Positions 1 through 7,625 of a stretch of DNA of 38,288 nucleotides are shown here, one piece after another (positions within the stretch are counted from its first letter, which is position 1; each line of letters begins with the position of its first letter). Under the pieces are notes generated by a model. The model saw only the letters and a list, made by a program, of their open reading frames with translations, was not told where the DNA came from and did not search any database. The stretch spans positions 1 to 38,288 of the forward strand of contig NZ_RCUY01000017.1 of assembly GCF_003667575.1 (NCBI RefSeq). Reading direction: 5' to 3'. Origin of the DNA: Mycetocola lacteus (lineage in GTDB: Bacteria > Actinomycetota > Actinomycetes > Actinomycetales > Microbacteriaceae). Both the position numbers and the translations under genes were made by a program.

Positions 1-9
1 CAGGTTGAG

Positions 10-46
10 AGCCCTGACCGTTTTTCGGTCGGGGCTTTCCTTGTTT
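10..46 (+). terminator. intrinsic terminator at left edge
   Basis: The 11-bp stem pairs 10-20 with 26-36 (one G-T pair) around a T5 loop and is followed by a T-rich tail (TTTCCTTGTTT). It probably ends a plus-strand gene lying left of the window. Confidence 0.75.
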
Positions 47-60
47 AACAGCATTGTTTG

Positions 61-96
61 TGGTGCTGGTGCTGGTGTTGGTGTTGGTGTTGGTGT
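61..96. repeat. hexanucleotide tandem repeat (TGGTGY)6
   Basis: Six contiguous TGGTGC/TGGTGT units lie in the gene-free left end (1-303). The tract is G/T-rich on the plus strand and could slip during replication. No coding frame through it looks real. Confidence 0.8.
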
Positions 97-115
97 TGTG
101 AGTGTTGGTCTCATC

Positions 116-218
116 CTGGAGGGTGGGGCTTTTGCTGTTTAACCCGGGGCTGCGGGGGTGTGTGCTGGCGCGGCTGTGCCTTGCCCTGGATGAGGGTGAG
201 GCTATTCGTGTTTAACCC
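116..218. repeat. two imperfect direct repeats
   Basis: Copy 1 (116-144) and copy 2 (186-218) share CTGGA, GGGTG, GGCT and GTTTAACCC in the same order, about 70 bases apart. A further GTTTAAC lies at 43-49. The role is unknown. Apart from these repeats and the terminators, 1-303 holds nothing I can name. Confidence 0.5.
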
Positions 219-255
219 CCAGGGCTGACTGATGCTGGGGGCCGCTCTGCGGCGT

Positions 256-291
256 AAAAAATCCCCGAACGGCCTTCGGCCGTCCGGGGAT
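256..291 (-). terminator. terminator of the glutathione peroxidase gene
   Basis: A GC-rich hairpin at 261-291 with a TTCG-type loop is followed, on the minus strand, by a T6 run (A6 at 256-261 on plus). It lies just downstream of the stop at 304. Confidence 0.85.
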
Positions 292-303
292 GATCTGCGT
301 GCG

Positions 304-786
304 TTAGCGGGGCAGGTTGGCCTCAATCAGGGAGACCAGAGCCGGGTCGTCGGGCTCGGTCTTGGTGCGGAAGCGGTGCTTCTCGCCGTTGGGGAGAATA
401 AGGAACTTCTCGAAGTTCCACAGCACCGGGCCGGCGAGGCCCACGGTGTCCTTGGCATCGATGATGTCGCGGTACAGCGGGTGGCGGTTGCGTCCGTTGA
501 CCTTGGCCTTTTCAAAGACCGGGAAGGTCACACCCCAGGTGACACGGCAGTACTCGGCGATCTCCTCGTCGCTGCCGCCCTCCTGGAGGAACTGGTTAGA
601 AGGGAAGCCCAGCACGGTGAAGCCGCGGTCTGCGTACTTCTGCTGCAGGGCCTCGAGTGCCTCGTACTGCGGCGTGAAGCCGCACTTGCTCGCGAGGTTC
701 ACAACAAGGAGGACGTTGCCCTCATAGTCGGAGAGGTGCTCGGTTGTTCCGTCATTGCGGAGGAGCTCAATTGTTCCATCGGTCAT
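304..786 (-). CDS. glutathione peroxidase (thiol peroxidase, Cys type)
   Basis: This is a cytoplasmic thioredoxin-fold peroxidase that reduces hydrogen peroxide and organic hydroperoxides; in bacteria lacking glutathione such enzymes usually take electrons from thioredoxin. The 160-residue length fits the family. Visible motifs are NLASKCGFTPQY with the peroxidatic Cys35 (a cysteine, not selenocysteine), FPSNQF carrying the Gln of the catalytic tetrad, and LWNFEKFL with its Trp and Asn. I chose the ATG at 786 because family members begin shortly before the core strand and because TATCCT lies exactly six bases upstream, which suggests a leaderless mRNA. A TTG at 813 would add nine residues. 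The gene stands alone and ends in a strong terminator, so it is probably monocistronic. Confidence 0.93.
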   Translation of the reverse strand: MTDGTIELLRNDGTTEHLSDYEGNVLLVVNLASKCGFTPQYEALEALQQKYADRGFTVLGFPSNQFLQEGGSDEEIAEYCRVTWGVTFPVFEKAKVNGRNRHPLYRDIIDAKDTVGLAGPVLWNFEKFLILPNGEKHRFRTKTEPDDPALVSLIEANLPR

Positions 787-792
787 GTCATC

Positions 793-798
793 AGGATA
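793..798 (-). promoter_or_regulatory. -10 box of leaderless glutathione peroxidase gene
   Basis: TATCCT on the minus strand is separated by six bases (GATGAC) from the ATG. No Shine-Dalgarno sequence is present, so transcription would start at the A of the ATG. Confidence 0.5.
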
Positions 799-919
799 CG
801 CTGGTGTATCCAAACTCGCTACGTGCGTCGCTGAACGTTTGATGTGGGTTATTGCGTGAGCTCGCGCCCAGAACCATGCGGCACGGTCAGGACTTCGCGC
901 GGCGTCTCGGGGACGGTGA

Positions 920-1381
920 TTATCCCTTGGGGATGGGCGGTCCCAGAATCAGCAGCACGGTGGCCACGATCGCCACGGCGACCACCGCAAGGACCAGGAA
1001 GAGCACGGGGTGGCGTACCAGCCACATCACCAGGCGAGACAGTACCGAGCGGTCACGGGGGTCCGCACCGGGCTCGGTGCGCCACACCCCGCCCAGGTGT
1101 CCACCGCGCTCCAGGGCGCGCTCAAACGGGATGGTGGCATAGGGCACCACCGCGGACACAACGCCGAGGGCAACGCGGCCCAGTGACCAGTGCTGGTTGA
1201 TGCCGATCAGGATCGATGCCAGGGCAAAGCTCAGGAACACGACCCCGTGGATACCACCGGCGATCGTGGTGACGATCGGATTCGCATTCAACCCGTACTT
1301 CAGGATCAAGGAGATGATCAGCAGGGTCCAGGTGACGGCCTCGGCGATCGCGACGGTGCGGTACAGGGTGCGGGGAGTCAT
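920..1381 (-). CDS. DUF3817 family membrane protein
   Basis: This 153-residue integral membrane protein is recognisable as an actinobacterial DUF3817 protein. It has the conserved start with a Tyr-Arg-rich N-terminus, two to three hydrophobic segments in the first 75 residues (including a GGIHG stretch), and then a PYATIPFERALERG segment. A further single helix near residues 123-147 (LVRHPVLFLVLAVVAVAI) is followed by a short tail. No biochemical role is established for the family. The start at 1381 is supported by GAAGAGG five bases upstream; a longer frame reaching 1438 has no ribosome site. It lies between the peroxidase and the thioredoxin-fold gene, all on the same strand, but each of those has its own terminator. 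Confidence 0.85.
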   Translation of the reverse strand: MTPRTLYRTVAIAEAVTWTLLIISLILKYGLNANPIVTTIAGGIHGVVFLSFALASILIGINQHWSLGRVALGVVSAVVPYATIPFERALERGGHLGGVWRTEPGADPRDRSVLSRLVMWLVRHPVLFLVLAVVAVAIVATVLLILGPPIPKG

Positions 1382-1454
1382 ATGGCCTCTTCGGGTTGGG
1401 GTCAGACCCCACCAGCCTACTCGACACCATGTCGGCAACCTGGGAAAGTCATGG

Positions 1455-1499
1455 TGACAAAACAGAGGCGCCGGTGTGGATAAACCACACCGGCGCCTC
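1455..1499 (-). terminator. terminator of the DsbA-like gene
   Basis: A perfect 15-bp stem (1465-1479 with 1485-1499, loop ATAAA) is followed on the minus strand by TGTTTTGT. It sits 12 bases past the stop of the DsbA-like gene. Confidence 0.88.
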
Positions 1500-1510
1500 G
1501 GCGAATCGGA

Positions 1511-2407
1511 TTACTTCTTGTTCTGAGCCTGTACCTGCTCAACGAACTTGAAGAAGTCCTGGGTGTTGCCCCAGCCGACGTTCTGCTGGGGGCTGTACTG
1601 CTTGCCGTCGACCAGGATGGTCGGGGTACCGGTGACCTTGGGGACATCGGTGTTGGGCAGCGGGCCGTTCAGGGCCGACTGGGTGAACGAGGTCACGAAG
1701 TTCGTGTAGTCGCCATCGCTGATGCACTTGGCGATGTTGGCGTTCTTCACACCGGAGTCCTCGATGATCTTGGCCAGGTCGGCGTTGCTGTGACCCGCGG
1801 TGCCCTCCTCGGGCTGCTTGGCGTAGAGCGCGGCACTGGCGTCCAGGAATCCGTTGGGCTCGTAGTTTGCCACGCAGGCCATTGCGGCGGCCGAACGGGT
1901 CGAGTACTTGGTGCCCGCGGACACGCGGTCCAGGATGCTGATCGGCAGGACCTGCAGGTCTACGGTTCCGGCGCTCACCATGTCCTTCAGGCCGTCCAGG
2001 TTGGCGGACTCGAACTGGTTACACAGCGGGCACAGATAGTCGACGTACATCACGACGTTGGTCTTGGCGGAATCCTGCTTCACGCCGACCGGATTCTCCC
2101 CGGCCTTGAGCGCGGGGGTGGTCTTCGCCTCGATCTTGCCGGCGGCGCCGGTGAAGCTGATGCCACCACTCTGCATGTTCGCCGGGCCTGGGCGGTTGTT
2201 CTGGGCCGTGGTGTTCACCACGATTGCCACCACGAGCGCAATGACCGCGAGGGAACCGACAACAACACCGATCTGGGTGATGATGCGGTTACGCTTTTTG
2301 CGCTTCAGTTCTTCTTCCCGACGCAGACGTGCGACCTCGCGCATGTGTTCGCGGCGGTCCTTCTTGCTCATCTTGTCGGGGTCATTACCCGAATCACTGG
2401 ATGCCAT
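1511..2407 (-). CDS. membrane-anchored DsbA-family thiol-disulfide oxidoreductase
   Basis: The 298-residue protein has a charged cytoplasmic N-terminus rich in Lys, Arg and Glu (residues 10-41), one membrane anchor (about 42-64), and an extracytoplasmic thioredoxin-4/DsbA-like domain. The redox motif is CPLC (Cys126 and Cys129) in YVDYLCPLCNQFE, and the cis-proline loop is VTGTPTILVDG near the C-terminus. Two further cysteines (ACVANYE and KCISDGD) could form a structural disulfide. It probably oxidises or isomerises disulfides in secreted proteins; the electron partner (often VKOR or DsbD-like in actinobacteria) is not in this window. The ATG at 2407 gives the usual MASS start; a TTG four codons earlier is possible. 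GGGAA lies about six bases upstream. Confidence 0.9.
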   Translation of the reverse strand: MASSDSGNDPDKMSKKDRREHMREVARLRREEELKRKKRNRIITQIGVVVGSLAVIALVVAIVVNTTAQNNRPGPANMQSGGISFTGAAGKIEAKTTPALKAGENPVGVKQDSAKTNVVMYVDYLCPLCNQFESANLDGLKDMVSAGTVDLQVLPISILDRVSAGTKYSTRSAAAMACVANYEPNGFLDASAALYAKQPEEGTAGHSNADLAKIIEDSGVKNANIAKCISDGDYTNFVTSFTQSALNGPLPNTDVPKVTGTPTILVDGKQYSPQQNVGWGNTQDFFKFVEQVQAQNKK

Positions 2408-2501
2408 GTGTTTTCCCAATCGGTGTCACGAATCCTCGCGGCGCGCGAAGTTGCTCATAAGAATGGTACCTGTCTCAATACGGATGAAACTGTCATCTTC
2501 C

Positions 2502-3245
2502 TTAAAGCGTCGTTTTGGTGTCCGTCCCGGCGTATTCGGCGATGAGACGGTCGGCCAGAACCTCCGCCGAGTCGAAGACCTCGAGTGCGCCCTCTTCCTC
2601 ACCGGGAACCGCATAGCCCCAGCTCACCAGGTAGGTGGGGATCCCGTTAGCCCGGGCACCGTCAATGTCGTGGTGACGATCGCCCACCATGATCGGGGCG
2701 GTGGTGTCGACACCCTGGGCGCGCAGGCGCACGAGAGCTTCGGCGACGACGTCGGCCTTGGCGCTACGGGTCTCGTCCTCGCTGGCGCCACACAGGACGG
2801 TCAGGGTGTCGCGCAGCCCGAAGTGGTCCAGGATCCGCTCGGCCTGGGACTCGGGCTTCGAGGTGGCCAGCGCGAGCGGGATGCCCGCCTCGTTCAGACG
2901 CTTCAGGAACTCGGGGATGCCCGGGTAGACGCTGGTGAGCTGCGAGGCATCCTCCTGACCGGCGAGGCTGCGGTAGCGCTCAAGCGCCGCCCAGGAATCG
3001 GCCTCGTTGAGCCCGGCGAAATCACGGAAAGAGTCCAGCAGCGGCGGACCGACCCAGCGCATCATCTCCGACTCGTGCTGAGCCGGCAGACCGAGCGAGG
3101 CGAGGGTGCGGCCCAGGCGCTCGATGATGCCGGGGGCCGAATCGATCAGGGTGCCGTCCAGATCAAGCAGCACACAGGTCCAGGCCTGGGTGGTGGGACG
3201 TTCACTGGTGGCGGGCACGGTGGTGGGGATGGTGGGAATCGACAT
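2502..3245 (-). CDS. HAD family hydrolase (phosphoglycolate phosphatase-like)
   Basis: This 247-residue HAD-superfamily phosphatase has motif I LLDLDGTLID (nucleophile Asp28, acid/base Asp30), a helical cap between about 45 and 115, motif II LATSK, and motif IV VGDRHHDIDGA. The layout matches phosphoglycolate/beta-phosphoglucomutase-like enzymes of the Gph type. The substrate cannot be read from sequence, but small phosphorylated metabolites are typical. Residues 1-20 are a Thr/Pro-rich extension before the domain. GGGGAA stands just before the ATG, and TATGAT eight bases upstream could be a -10 box giving a leader of only a few bases. It lies 94 bases upstream of the DsbA-like gene and may be cotranscribed with it. 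Confidence 0.88.
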   Translation of the reverse strand: MSIPTIPTTVPATSERPTTQAWTCVLLDLDGTLIDSAPGIIERLGRTLASLGLPAQHESEMMRWVGPPLLDSFRDFAGLNEADSWAALERYRSLAGQEDASQLTSVYPGIPEFLKRLNEAGIPLALATSKPESQAERILDHFGLRDTLTVLCGASEDETRSAKADVVAEALVRLRAQGVDTTAPIMVGDRHHDIDGARANGIPTYLVSWGYAVPGEEEGALEVFDSAEVLADRLIAEYAGTDTKTTL

Positions 3246-3253
3246 AATTCCCC

Positions 3254-3259
3254 ATCATA
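3254..3259 (-). promoter_or_regulatory. candidate -10 box of HAD hydrolase gene
   Basis: TATGAT on the minus strand lies eight bases before the ATG. The leader would be about two bases, so GGGGAA may not act as a ribosome site. Confidence 0.35.
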
Positions 3260-3289
3260 CGGAGCGGGGCCTAGGCCTCGCAGAAATTC

Positions 3290-3982
3290 TTAGAACAGGC
3301 GGGAGCCGTCGTCGAGGCCGCGCATCTCGTCGTAGTCGAGGATGACGCAGCGAATGCCGCGGTCCTCGGCGAGGGTGCGCGCCTGGGGCTTGATTTCCTG
3401 GGCCGCAAAAACGCCCTGTACCGGACGTAGCGCGGGGTCGCGGTTCATCAGTTCGAGGTAGCGGGTCAGCTGCTCGACGCCGTCGATTTCGCCGCGGCGC
3501 TTGATCTCCACGGCCACCGCGCCGCCGTTGGCATCCCGGGCCAGAATGTCGATCGGGCCGATCGCGGTCATATACTCGCGGCGCACCAGGGTGTGCCCGG
3601 GACCCAGGACGTCGATCTGCTCGGCCATGAGCTTTTGCAGCTCGGACTCCACCGCGATCTTCTGCAGGCCCGGATCCTGGCCGAGCTCATGCGCGCTATC
3701 GTGCTGGATCTCATAGATCGAGACCTCCAGCTGGTCGCCGGTCTTGGCGTGGGTGACCTTCCACAGCTCCTTCACGCCCTCCTCGGCGCGCTCGGGAGAG
3801 GGCTCCTGCACCTGCATCGTGCAGGGCGGGCTCATCCAGTTCAGCGGCTTATAGCTGCCGCCATCACTGTGGATGAGCAGGCTCCCGTCGGCCTTGAGCA
3901 TCAAGACCCGGGTAGCCAGGGGGAGGTGGGCGGCCAACCGGCCGACATAGTCCACGGAACACTTCGCAATAACCAAACGCAC
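3290..3982 (-). CDS. nucS: mismatch-specific endonuclease NucS/EndoMS
   Basis: NucS cleaves both strands at mismatches and replaces MutS/MutL mismatch repair in most actinobacteria. The 230-residue protein begins with the conserved [16 protein letters not shown] (GTG start), has the N-terminal DNA-binding domain with [16 protein letters not shown] and NWMSPPC, and a RecB-like nuclease domain with [15 protein letters not shown] and VAVEIKRRG (Asp and Glu-x-Lys of the PD-(D/E)xK site). The extreme C-terminus, DGSRLF, matches the short hydrophobic tail through which NucS binds the sliding clamp. The GTG at 3982 matches family N-termini; an upstream in-frame extension to 4096 has no support. TACACT lies exactly six bases before the GTG, suggesting a leaderless mRNA. 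Confidence 0.96.
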   Translation of the reverse strand: MRLVIAKCSVDYVGRLAAHLPLATRVLMLKADGSLLIHSDGGSYKPLNWMSPPCTMQVQEPSPERAEEGVKELWKVTHAKTGDQLEVSIYEIQHDSAHELGQDPGLQKIAVESELQKLMAEQIDVLGPGHTLVRREYMTAIGPIDILARDANGGAVAVEIKRRGEIDGVEQLTRYLELMNRDPALRPVQGVFAAQEIKPQARTLAEDRGIRCVILDYDEMRGLDDGSRLF

Positions 3983-3988
3983 CCAGTG

Positions 3989-3994
3989 AGTGTA
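3989..3994 (-). promoter_or_regulatory. -10 box of leaderless nucS
   Basis: TACACT on the minus strand is followed by CACTGG and then the GTG start codon. No Shine-Dalgarno sequence is visible. Confidence 0.5.
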
Positions 3995-4056
3995 TCGTCC
4001 GAGCCCGGGAACACCCAGTCCATCGGGTGCGCGTGGCCGCAGAAAACTGCCGTGAT

Positions 4057-5034
4057 CTACCGCGAGGTGTCGGGTGTGCCAGGGAGCGAGAGCCACCCGG
4101 TCAGGGCAGACACGGTGAGTCGGATACCGGGGGCCTGCTCGATCCAGCCGGCAAACAGACCCACGCGCGAGCGGCGCTCACCCCGAGCATCGGCGGGCGC
4201 ATCGCTGAGCGCAGTGAAGCGCAGATCGAAGTGTGGGCCAAACAGGCGGATCGCGCCGTTCTCGAGGCGCTCCGTTTGTGCGGCCGCGGCGTCATAGTCG
4301 AGCACTCCGTCCACAAGAAGGCCGCTCCCCGCACCCAGCCGGATGCCCAGGCGGTGAACGCTGGAATCCGATTCGAGAACGCCGATACCGATCGCCTCGG
4401 CCCGCACCTCATCACGCTCGCGTCGATGACAGCAATGACTGTAGTTGTGTACGGCCCAGGTCGATTCGGAGGCCAGGTCCTCCCAGCTGCCATCGATTGC
4501 CAGGCGGCCGGTGACCGGTCGAGTGAGGTCGCTGAGGACATAGTCAAACGCTCGGTTGTCATGGGAGACGACCGTGCTCAGGCTCTGCTGAATCAGCGGT
4601 CGTCCCACCCACAGATCAAGCTGTACGCGCCCGCCGTACACCCGGAGCCGGGTGCCGCCGGGGACCTCATCGATGCTGATGTCGAGGTTCAGGGAGTGGA
4701 CCCGAATCGGTCCGGTTTCCGGGCTCTGCGGAAGGGAGCCCATCGCGTCCTTGGGCCGGGTCGGTGCAATCTCGATGTGTGCGTGGGTCGCACGATCCAG
4801 CACCCATAACCGCTGCTGGACGCCACGCTGATCCCGGCCGGTGGAGATGATCAGAATGTGGGTCGGGGTGCTGACCAGCCAGTGATCCCGACGCCGGTCC
4901 TGACCGGTTTCCCGGCCCGCCGCCTGGTGCAGCGGCGCGCGGGAAAAACCGATCGCGTCGGGATTGACGATCCCCGAGGCCAGGCGCAGCGGCACCGGCT
5001 TCGTGATCTCACGGGTGAGGACTCCAAGGCTCAT
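4057..5034 (-). CDS. DUF2804 family protein
   Basis: The 325-residue soluble protein matches the DUF2804 pattern. It begins with [14 protein letters not shown], then [13 protein letters not shown], a charged stretch [13 protein letters not shown] that corresponds to the family's conserved KRWxYW block, and a long beta-rich body. The middle holds [20 protein letters not shown] and HNYSHCC. The family is thought to adopt a lipocalin-like barrel of two related halves, but no reaction or ligand is established. No signal peptide or membrane helix is seen. The ATG at 5034 has TAGTCT exactly six bases upstream and no ribosome site, which suggests leaderless expression. nucS starts 74 bases downstream with its own putative promoter. 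Confidence 0.85.
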   Translation of the reverse strand: MSLGVLTREITKPVPLRLASGIVNPDAIGFSRAPLHQAAGRETGQDRRRDHWLVSTPTHILIISTGRDQRGVQQRLWVLDRATHAHIEIAPTRPKDAMGSLPQSPETGPIRVHSLNLDISIDEVPGGTRLRVYGGRVQLDLWVGRPLIQQSLSTVVSHDNRAFDYVLSDLTRPVTGRLAIDGSWEDLASESTWAVHNYSHCCHRRERDEVRAEAIGIGVLESDSSVHRLGIRLGAGSGLLVDGVLDYDAAAAQTERLENGAIRLFGPHFDLRFTALSDAPADARGERRSRVGLFAGWIEQAPGIRLTVSALTGWLSLPGTPDTSR

Positions 5035-5040
5035 TGGTGC

Positions 5041-5046
5041 AGACTA
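5041..5046 (-). promoter_or_regulatory. -10 box of leaderless DUF2804 gene
   Basis: TAGTCT on the minus strand is followed by GCACCA and then ATG. No Shine-Dalgarno sequence is visible. Confidence 0.5.
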
Positions 5047-5062
5047 GCGAGAATCTGTACCC

Positions 5063-5094
5063 AAAAACACCCTCCCCCAGGTTGATTCTTGGGG
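5063..5094 (-). terminator. possible terminator of the MFS gene
   Basis: A short imperfect stem (about 5075-5080 with 5089-5094) lies downstream of the MFS stop. A T5 run follows on the minus strand, displaced by about seven bases. It is weaker than the other terminators in the window. Confidence 0.35.
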
Positions 5095-5106
5095 AATTGT
5101 GGATGA

Positions 5107-6324
5107 CTAAGCTATCTGCTTCTCCGGATATCCCACGGGACGGGCCGCGGGGGCCGCCAGCAGGGCGATGAATACCAGACCGAGAATCGGCAGCAGTGCG
5201 TGCAGCAGGCCCACGTGCTCGCCCAGCAGGCCGATGGCGGGCGGACCGGCGAGGAAGGCGACATAACCCATCATGGCTACCGCGCTCACTCGCTGTGCGG
5301 ACTGGGTGGGGTGTTCGGCTGCCGCGGACATGCCCACCGGGAAGCCCAGTGCGCAGCCGGCACCCCAGGCGGCGGCACCCACCAGGGCCAGCGGGAAGGC
5401 CGGGGCGAAGATAAACAGAGCCAGGCCCAGCACCGCGAGGCTCGCGGAGAGGCGGATGGCGGCGACCCGACCGAAACGGTCGATGAAGGGGCCGCCAACA
5501 AACCGGGTCAGCATCAGCGCGGCCACAAACACGCCATAGACCAGCGCACCGGTGCCGGGGGACTGCTGATAGCCGTCCACCACTGCCTGGGCGATCCAGT
5601 CACCCGCGCTGCCCTCGGCCAGGCTCATACCCAGCATGATCAGGCCGATCAGCAGCAGGCGACGATCCTTCCAGACCGAGGCATTCGCGCGCAGACGCTC
5701 GCCAAACGGCACGCGCTCATGAGTCTGGCGCACGATCGGGCGCAGCGGGATCCAGCGCACCACGATGATCGCGGCGGCCGAGACCAGGATCACCACGATG
5801 GTGAGGTGGACCGAGAGGGGGACGTGGTTGAACGCCGCGGCCGAGCCGATCAGGGCACCCAGGACCGTGCCCACGCTGAAGAACGCGTGCATCATCGGCA
5901 TCACGGTTTTACCCAGTTCGACCTCGGCCAGGGCGCCGTCGAGGTTCATCATGACGTCCACCACGCCGTTGCCAAAGCCCAGAATTGCCAGGCCCACGAT
6001 GACCACCGGCAGCGCGATCGTGGATCCGAAGCCCATGATCAGCAGCCCAACCATGCTGACCAGCAGCGCGGTGCGAATGCCGGCCCGGGTGCCCAGGCGC
6101 TCGCGAATCGCGTTGGAGGAGGCCAGACCGAGGATCGAGCCCGCGGACATCCCGAACAGCACCAGTCCGAGGGTTCCGTTGCTGATGTCGAGGGTCTCAC
6201 GCAGTGCGGGGATCCGACTGGCCATGCTGGCCACGCTCAATCCACTCAGCAGAAAGACGATAAACAGGGCGTTGCGCCAGGCGCGCAGGGCGGCGGGGGA
6301 GGCGGCAATGGAGGTAGCGGTCAT
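5107..6324 (-). CDS. MFS transporter
   Basis: This 405-residue major facilitator has about twelve hydrophobic segments. The first is FIVFLLSGLSVASMASRIP, and the loop after helix 2 reads SNAIRERLGTRAGIRT, equivalent to the MFS signature. A cytoplasmic middle loop (RPIVRQTHERVPFGERLR) separates the halves. The MASRIPALRE and FGNGVVDVMMN segments resemble the YbjJ-like branch of MFS proteins, whose substrates are mostly unknown; I cannot name the substrate. The start at 6324 places the first helix correctly; an in-frame ATG at 6429 would run through the operator candidate. It is divergent from the LacI-family gene, which probably represses it, so a sugar or related nutrient is a reasonable guess. 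Confidence 0.88.
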   Translation of the reverse strand: MTATSIAASPAALRAWRNALFIVFLLSGLSVASMASRIPALRETLDISNGTLGLVLFGMSAGSILGLASSNAIRERLGTRAGIRTALLVSMVGLLIMGFGSTIALPVVIVGLAILGFGNGVVDVMMNLDGALAEVELGKTVMPMMHAFFSVGTVLGALIGSAAAFNHVPLSVHLTIVVILVSAAAIIVVRWIPLRPIVRQTHERVPFGERLRANASVWKDRRLLLIGLIMLGMSLAEGSAGDWIAQAVVDGYQQSPGTGALVYGVFVAALMLTRFVGGPFIDRFGRVAAIRLSASLAVLGLALFIFAPAFPLALVGAAAWGAGCALGFPVGMSAAAEHPTQSAQRVSAVAMMGYVAFLAGPPAIGLLGEHVGLLHALLPILGLVFIALLAAPAARPVGYPEKQIA

Positions 6325-6401
6325 GCTCACGGTTTCAAACGGGGCGCCTGCGGCGCGAAGTGGGGGTACGTGTGGGCGTCGGGGGAAGGTGACGCCCCGT
6401 G

Positions 6402-6415
6402 TCGAATCGATTCGA
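6402..6415. promoter_or_regulatory. palindromic LacI-type operator candidate
   Basis: TCGAATCGATTCGA is a perfect 14-bp palindrome with a central CG, as in LacI-family operators. It lies between the divergent MFS and LacI-family genes, just upstream of TAAGCT (6434-6439), a possible -10 box for the regulator whose -35 position would overlap it. Confidence 0.6.
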
Positions 6416-6500
6416 TTCGCAAAGAACATCGCCTAAGCTATCCGATGGAAGTGATCCCGGTCAACCGGCCGGGACAACGCCGTCGAAAACGGAGCGGGCG

Positions 6501-7562
6501 ATGACTGATCGGAATGCCGGACGAGTAACCCTCGCCGAGGTGGCCGAGTTGGCCGGGGTTTCGGCCTCCACCGCGTCGCTGGCCTTCAGCGGCCGGGGGC
6601 CGGTATCGGACCAGACCCGCGAGCGGGTCATGAGCGCCGCCGCCGAGCTGAACTATGCCGGACCCGATCCGCGTGGGCAGTCGCTGCGACTGGGAACCAG
6701 CGGAATCGTCGGCGTGCTGATCGCCGATCGTATCGGAGTCTCCTTCCGGGACCCGGTGCTGATTCAAACCCTCGACGGTCTCGCCGATGAGATTTCAAAG
6801 ATCGGCGCCTCACTGCTGCTGATCCCCGAGCTGGATCGCGGAACCGCGGCCGTGGCCAACGCGCCGATCGACGCCCTGGTGCTGCTGTGCGTGGGTACCG
6901 AGGCCGGGGATATTGCCCGGGTCCTGGGTGGCCGCGGGGTGCCGACCGTGCAGATCGAGGGTCCCGAAAACAACGCCATCACCAGCGTGAACCTCGATAA
7001 CTTTGGCGGCGGCAAGGCCGCCGCCGAGCACCTGGCGGCCCTCGGCCATGAGCGCGTGGCCACGGTCACCCTGGGGGTTGACCGGCAGCGCGTGGTCGCC
7101 CCGCTGACTCCCGAACGTGAGGCCGCGGGGACCGTGGCCACCACGCTCGAGCGGCTGCGCGGAGCGCGAGCGATCTACCCCAACATCACCGGTGTGATCG
7201 CCGGCAGCAGCCGGGTCGAGGCCGGGCGGCTGGCCACCCTGCGACTGCTGGATGTGCCCGCCGCCGAGCGACCCACCGCGGTGATCGCGCAGAGCGACCT
7301 GATCGCCGTGGGCGTGATCGCCGCGGCCGAGGAGCTGGGACTACGGGTGCCCGAGGACCTCAGTGTGGTGGGTTTTGATGGGATCCGCGTCGACGGGTTT
7401 GAGCGTCGCCTGACCACCGTGTGGCAGCCCGCACACGCCAAGGGACAGGCCGCAGGTCGCGCGGTGCTCGCGATGCTGGAGGGGCAGAGCGTGCCCTCGG
7501 CGGACTTTGATGTCTCCTTCGTCGCCGGCGACACCACGGGGCCGGTGCCGACCGCCCGCTGA
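6501..7562 (+). CDS. LacI family transcriptional regulator
   Basis: The 353-residue protein has an N-terminal LacI helix-turn-helix (about 9-29: VTLAEVAELAGVSASTASLA) followed by the hinge region (LNYAGPDPRGQSLRLG). The periplasmic-binding-protein-like effector domain runs from about 60 to 350, with GIVGVLIADRIG at its start, and ends with VPEDLSVVGFDG and LTTVWQPA, which are typical of the family. The ATG at 6501 is preceded by GGAG at a normal distance. It is divergent from the MFS transporter and close to a palindromic operator candidate, so it likely represses both genes until an inducer binds. The specific ligand is not evident; the usual central Tyr of the HTH and the hinge Leu-Asn-Tyr are partly conserved. 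Confidence 0.94.
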   Translation: MTDRNAGRVTLAEVAELAGVSASTASLAFSGRGPVSDQTRERVMSAAAELNYAGPDPRGQSLRLGTSGIVGVLIADRIGVSFRDPVLIQTLDGLADEISKIGASLLLIPELDRGTAAVANAPIDALVLLCVGTEAGDIARVLGGRGVPTVQIEGPENNAITSVNLDNFGGGKAAAEHLAALGHERVATVTLGVDRQRVVAPLTPEREAAGTVATTLERLRGARAIYPNITGVIAGSSRVEAGRLATLRLLDVPAAERPTAVIAQSDLIAVGVIAAAEELGLRVPEDLSVVGFDGIRVDGFERRLTTVWQPAHAKGQAAGRAVLAMLEGQSVPSADFDVSFVAGDTTGPVPTAR

Positions 7563-7625
7563 TCGGGCGAACGACGGGACCGAGCTCTCGGTGAGCCGGC
7601 GAACCCCGGGCCCGGCCGCCCGGCG

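Noticed and set aside
5200..6504. 434-codon open frame antisense to the MFS gene
   Set aside because: The minus frame has twelve membrane helices in MFS order. The plus frame is low-complexity and hydrophilic.
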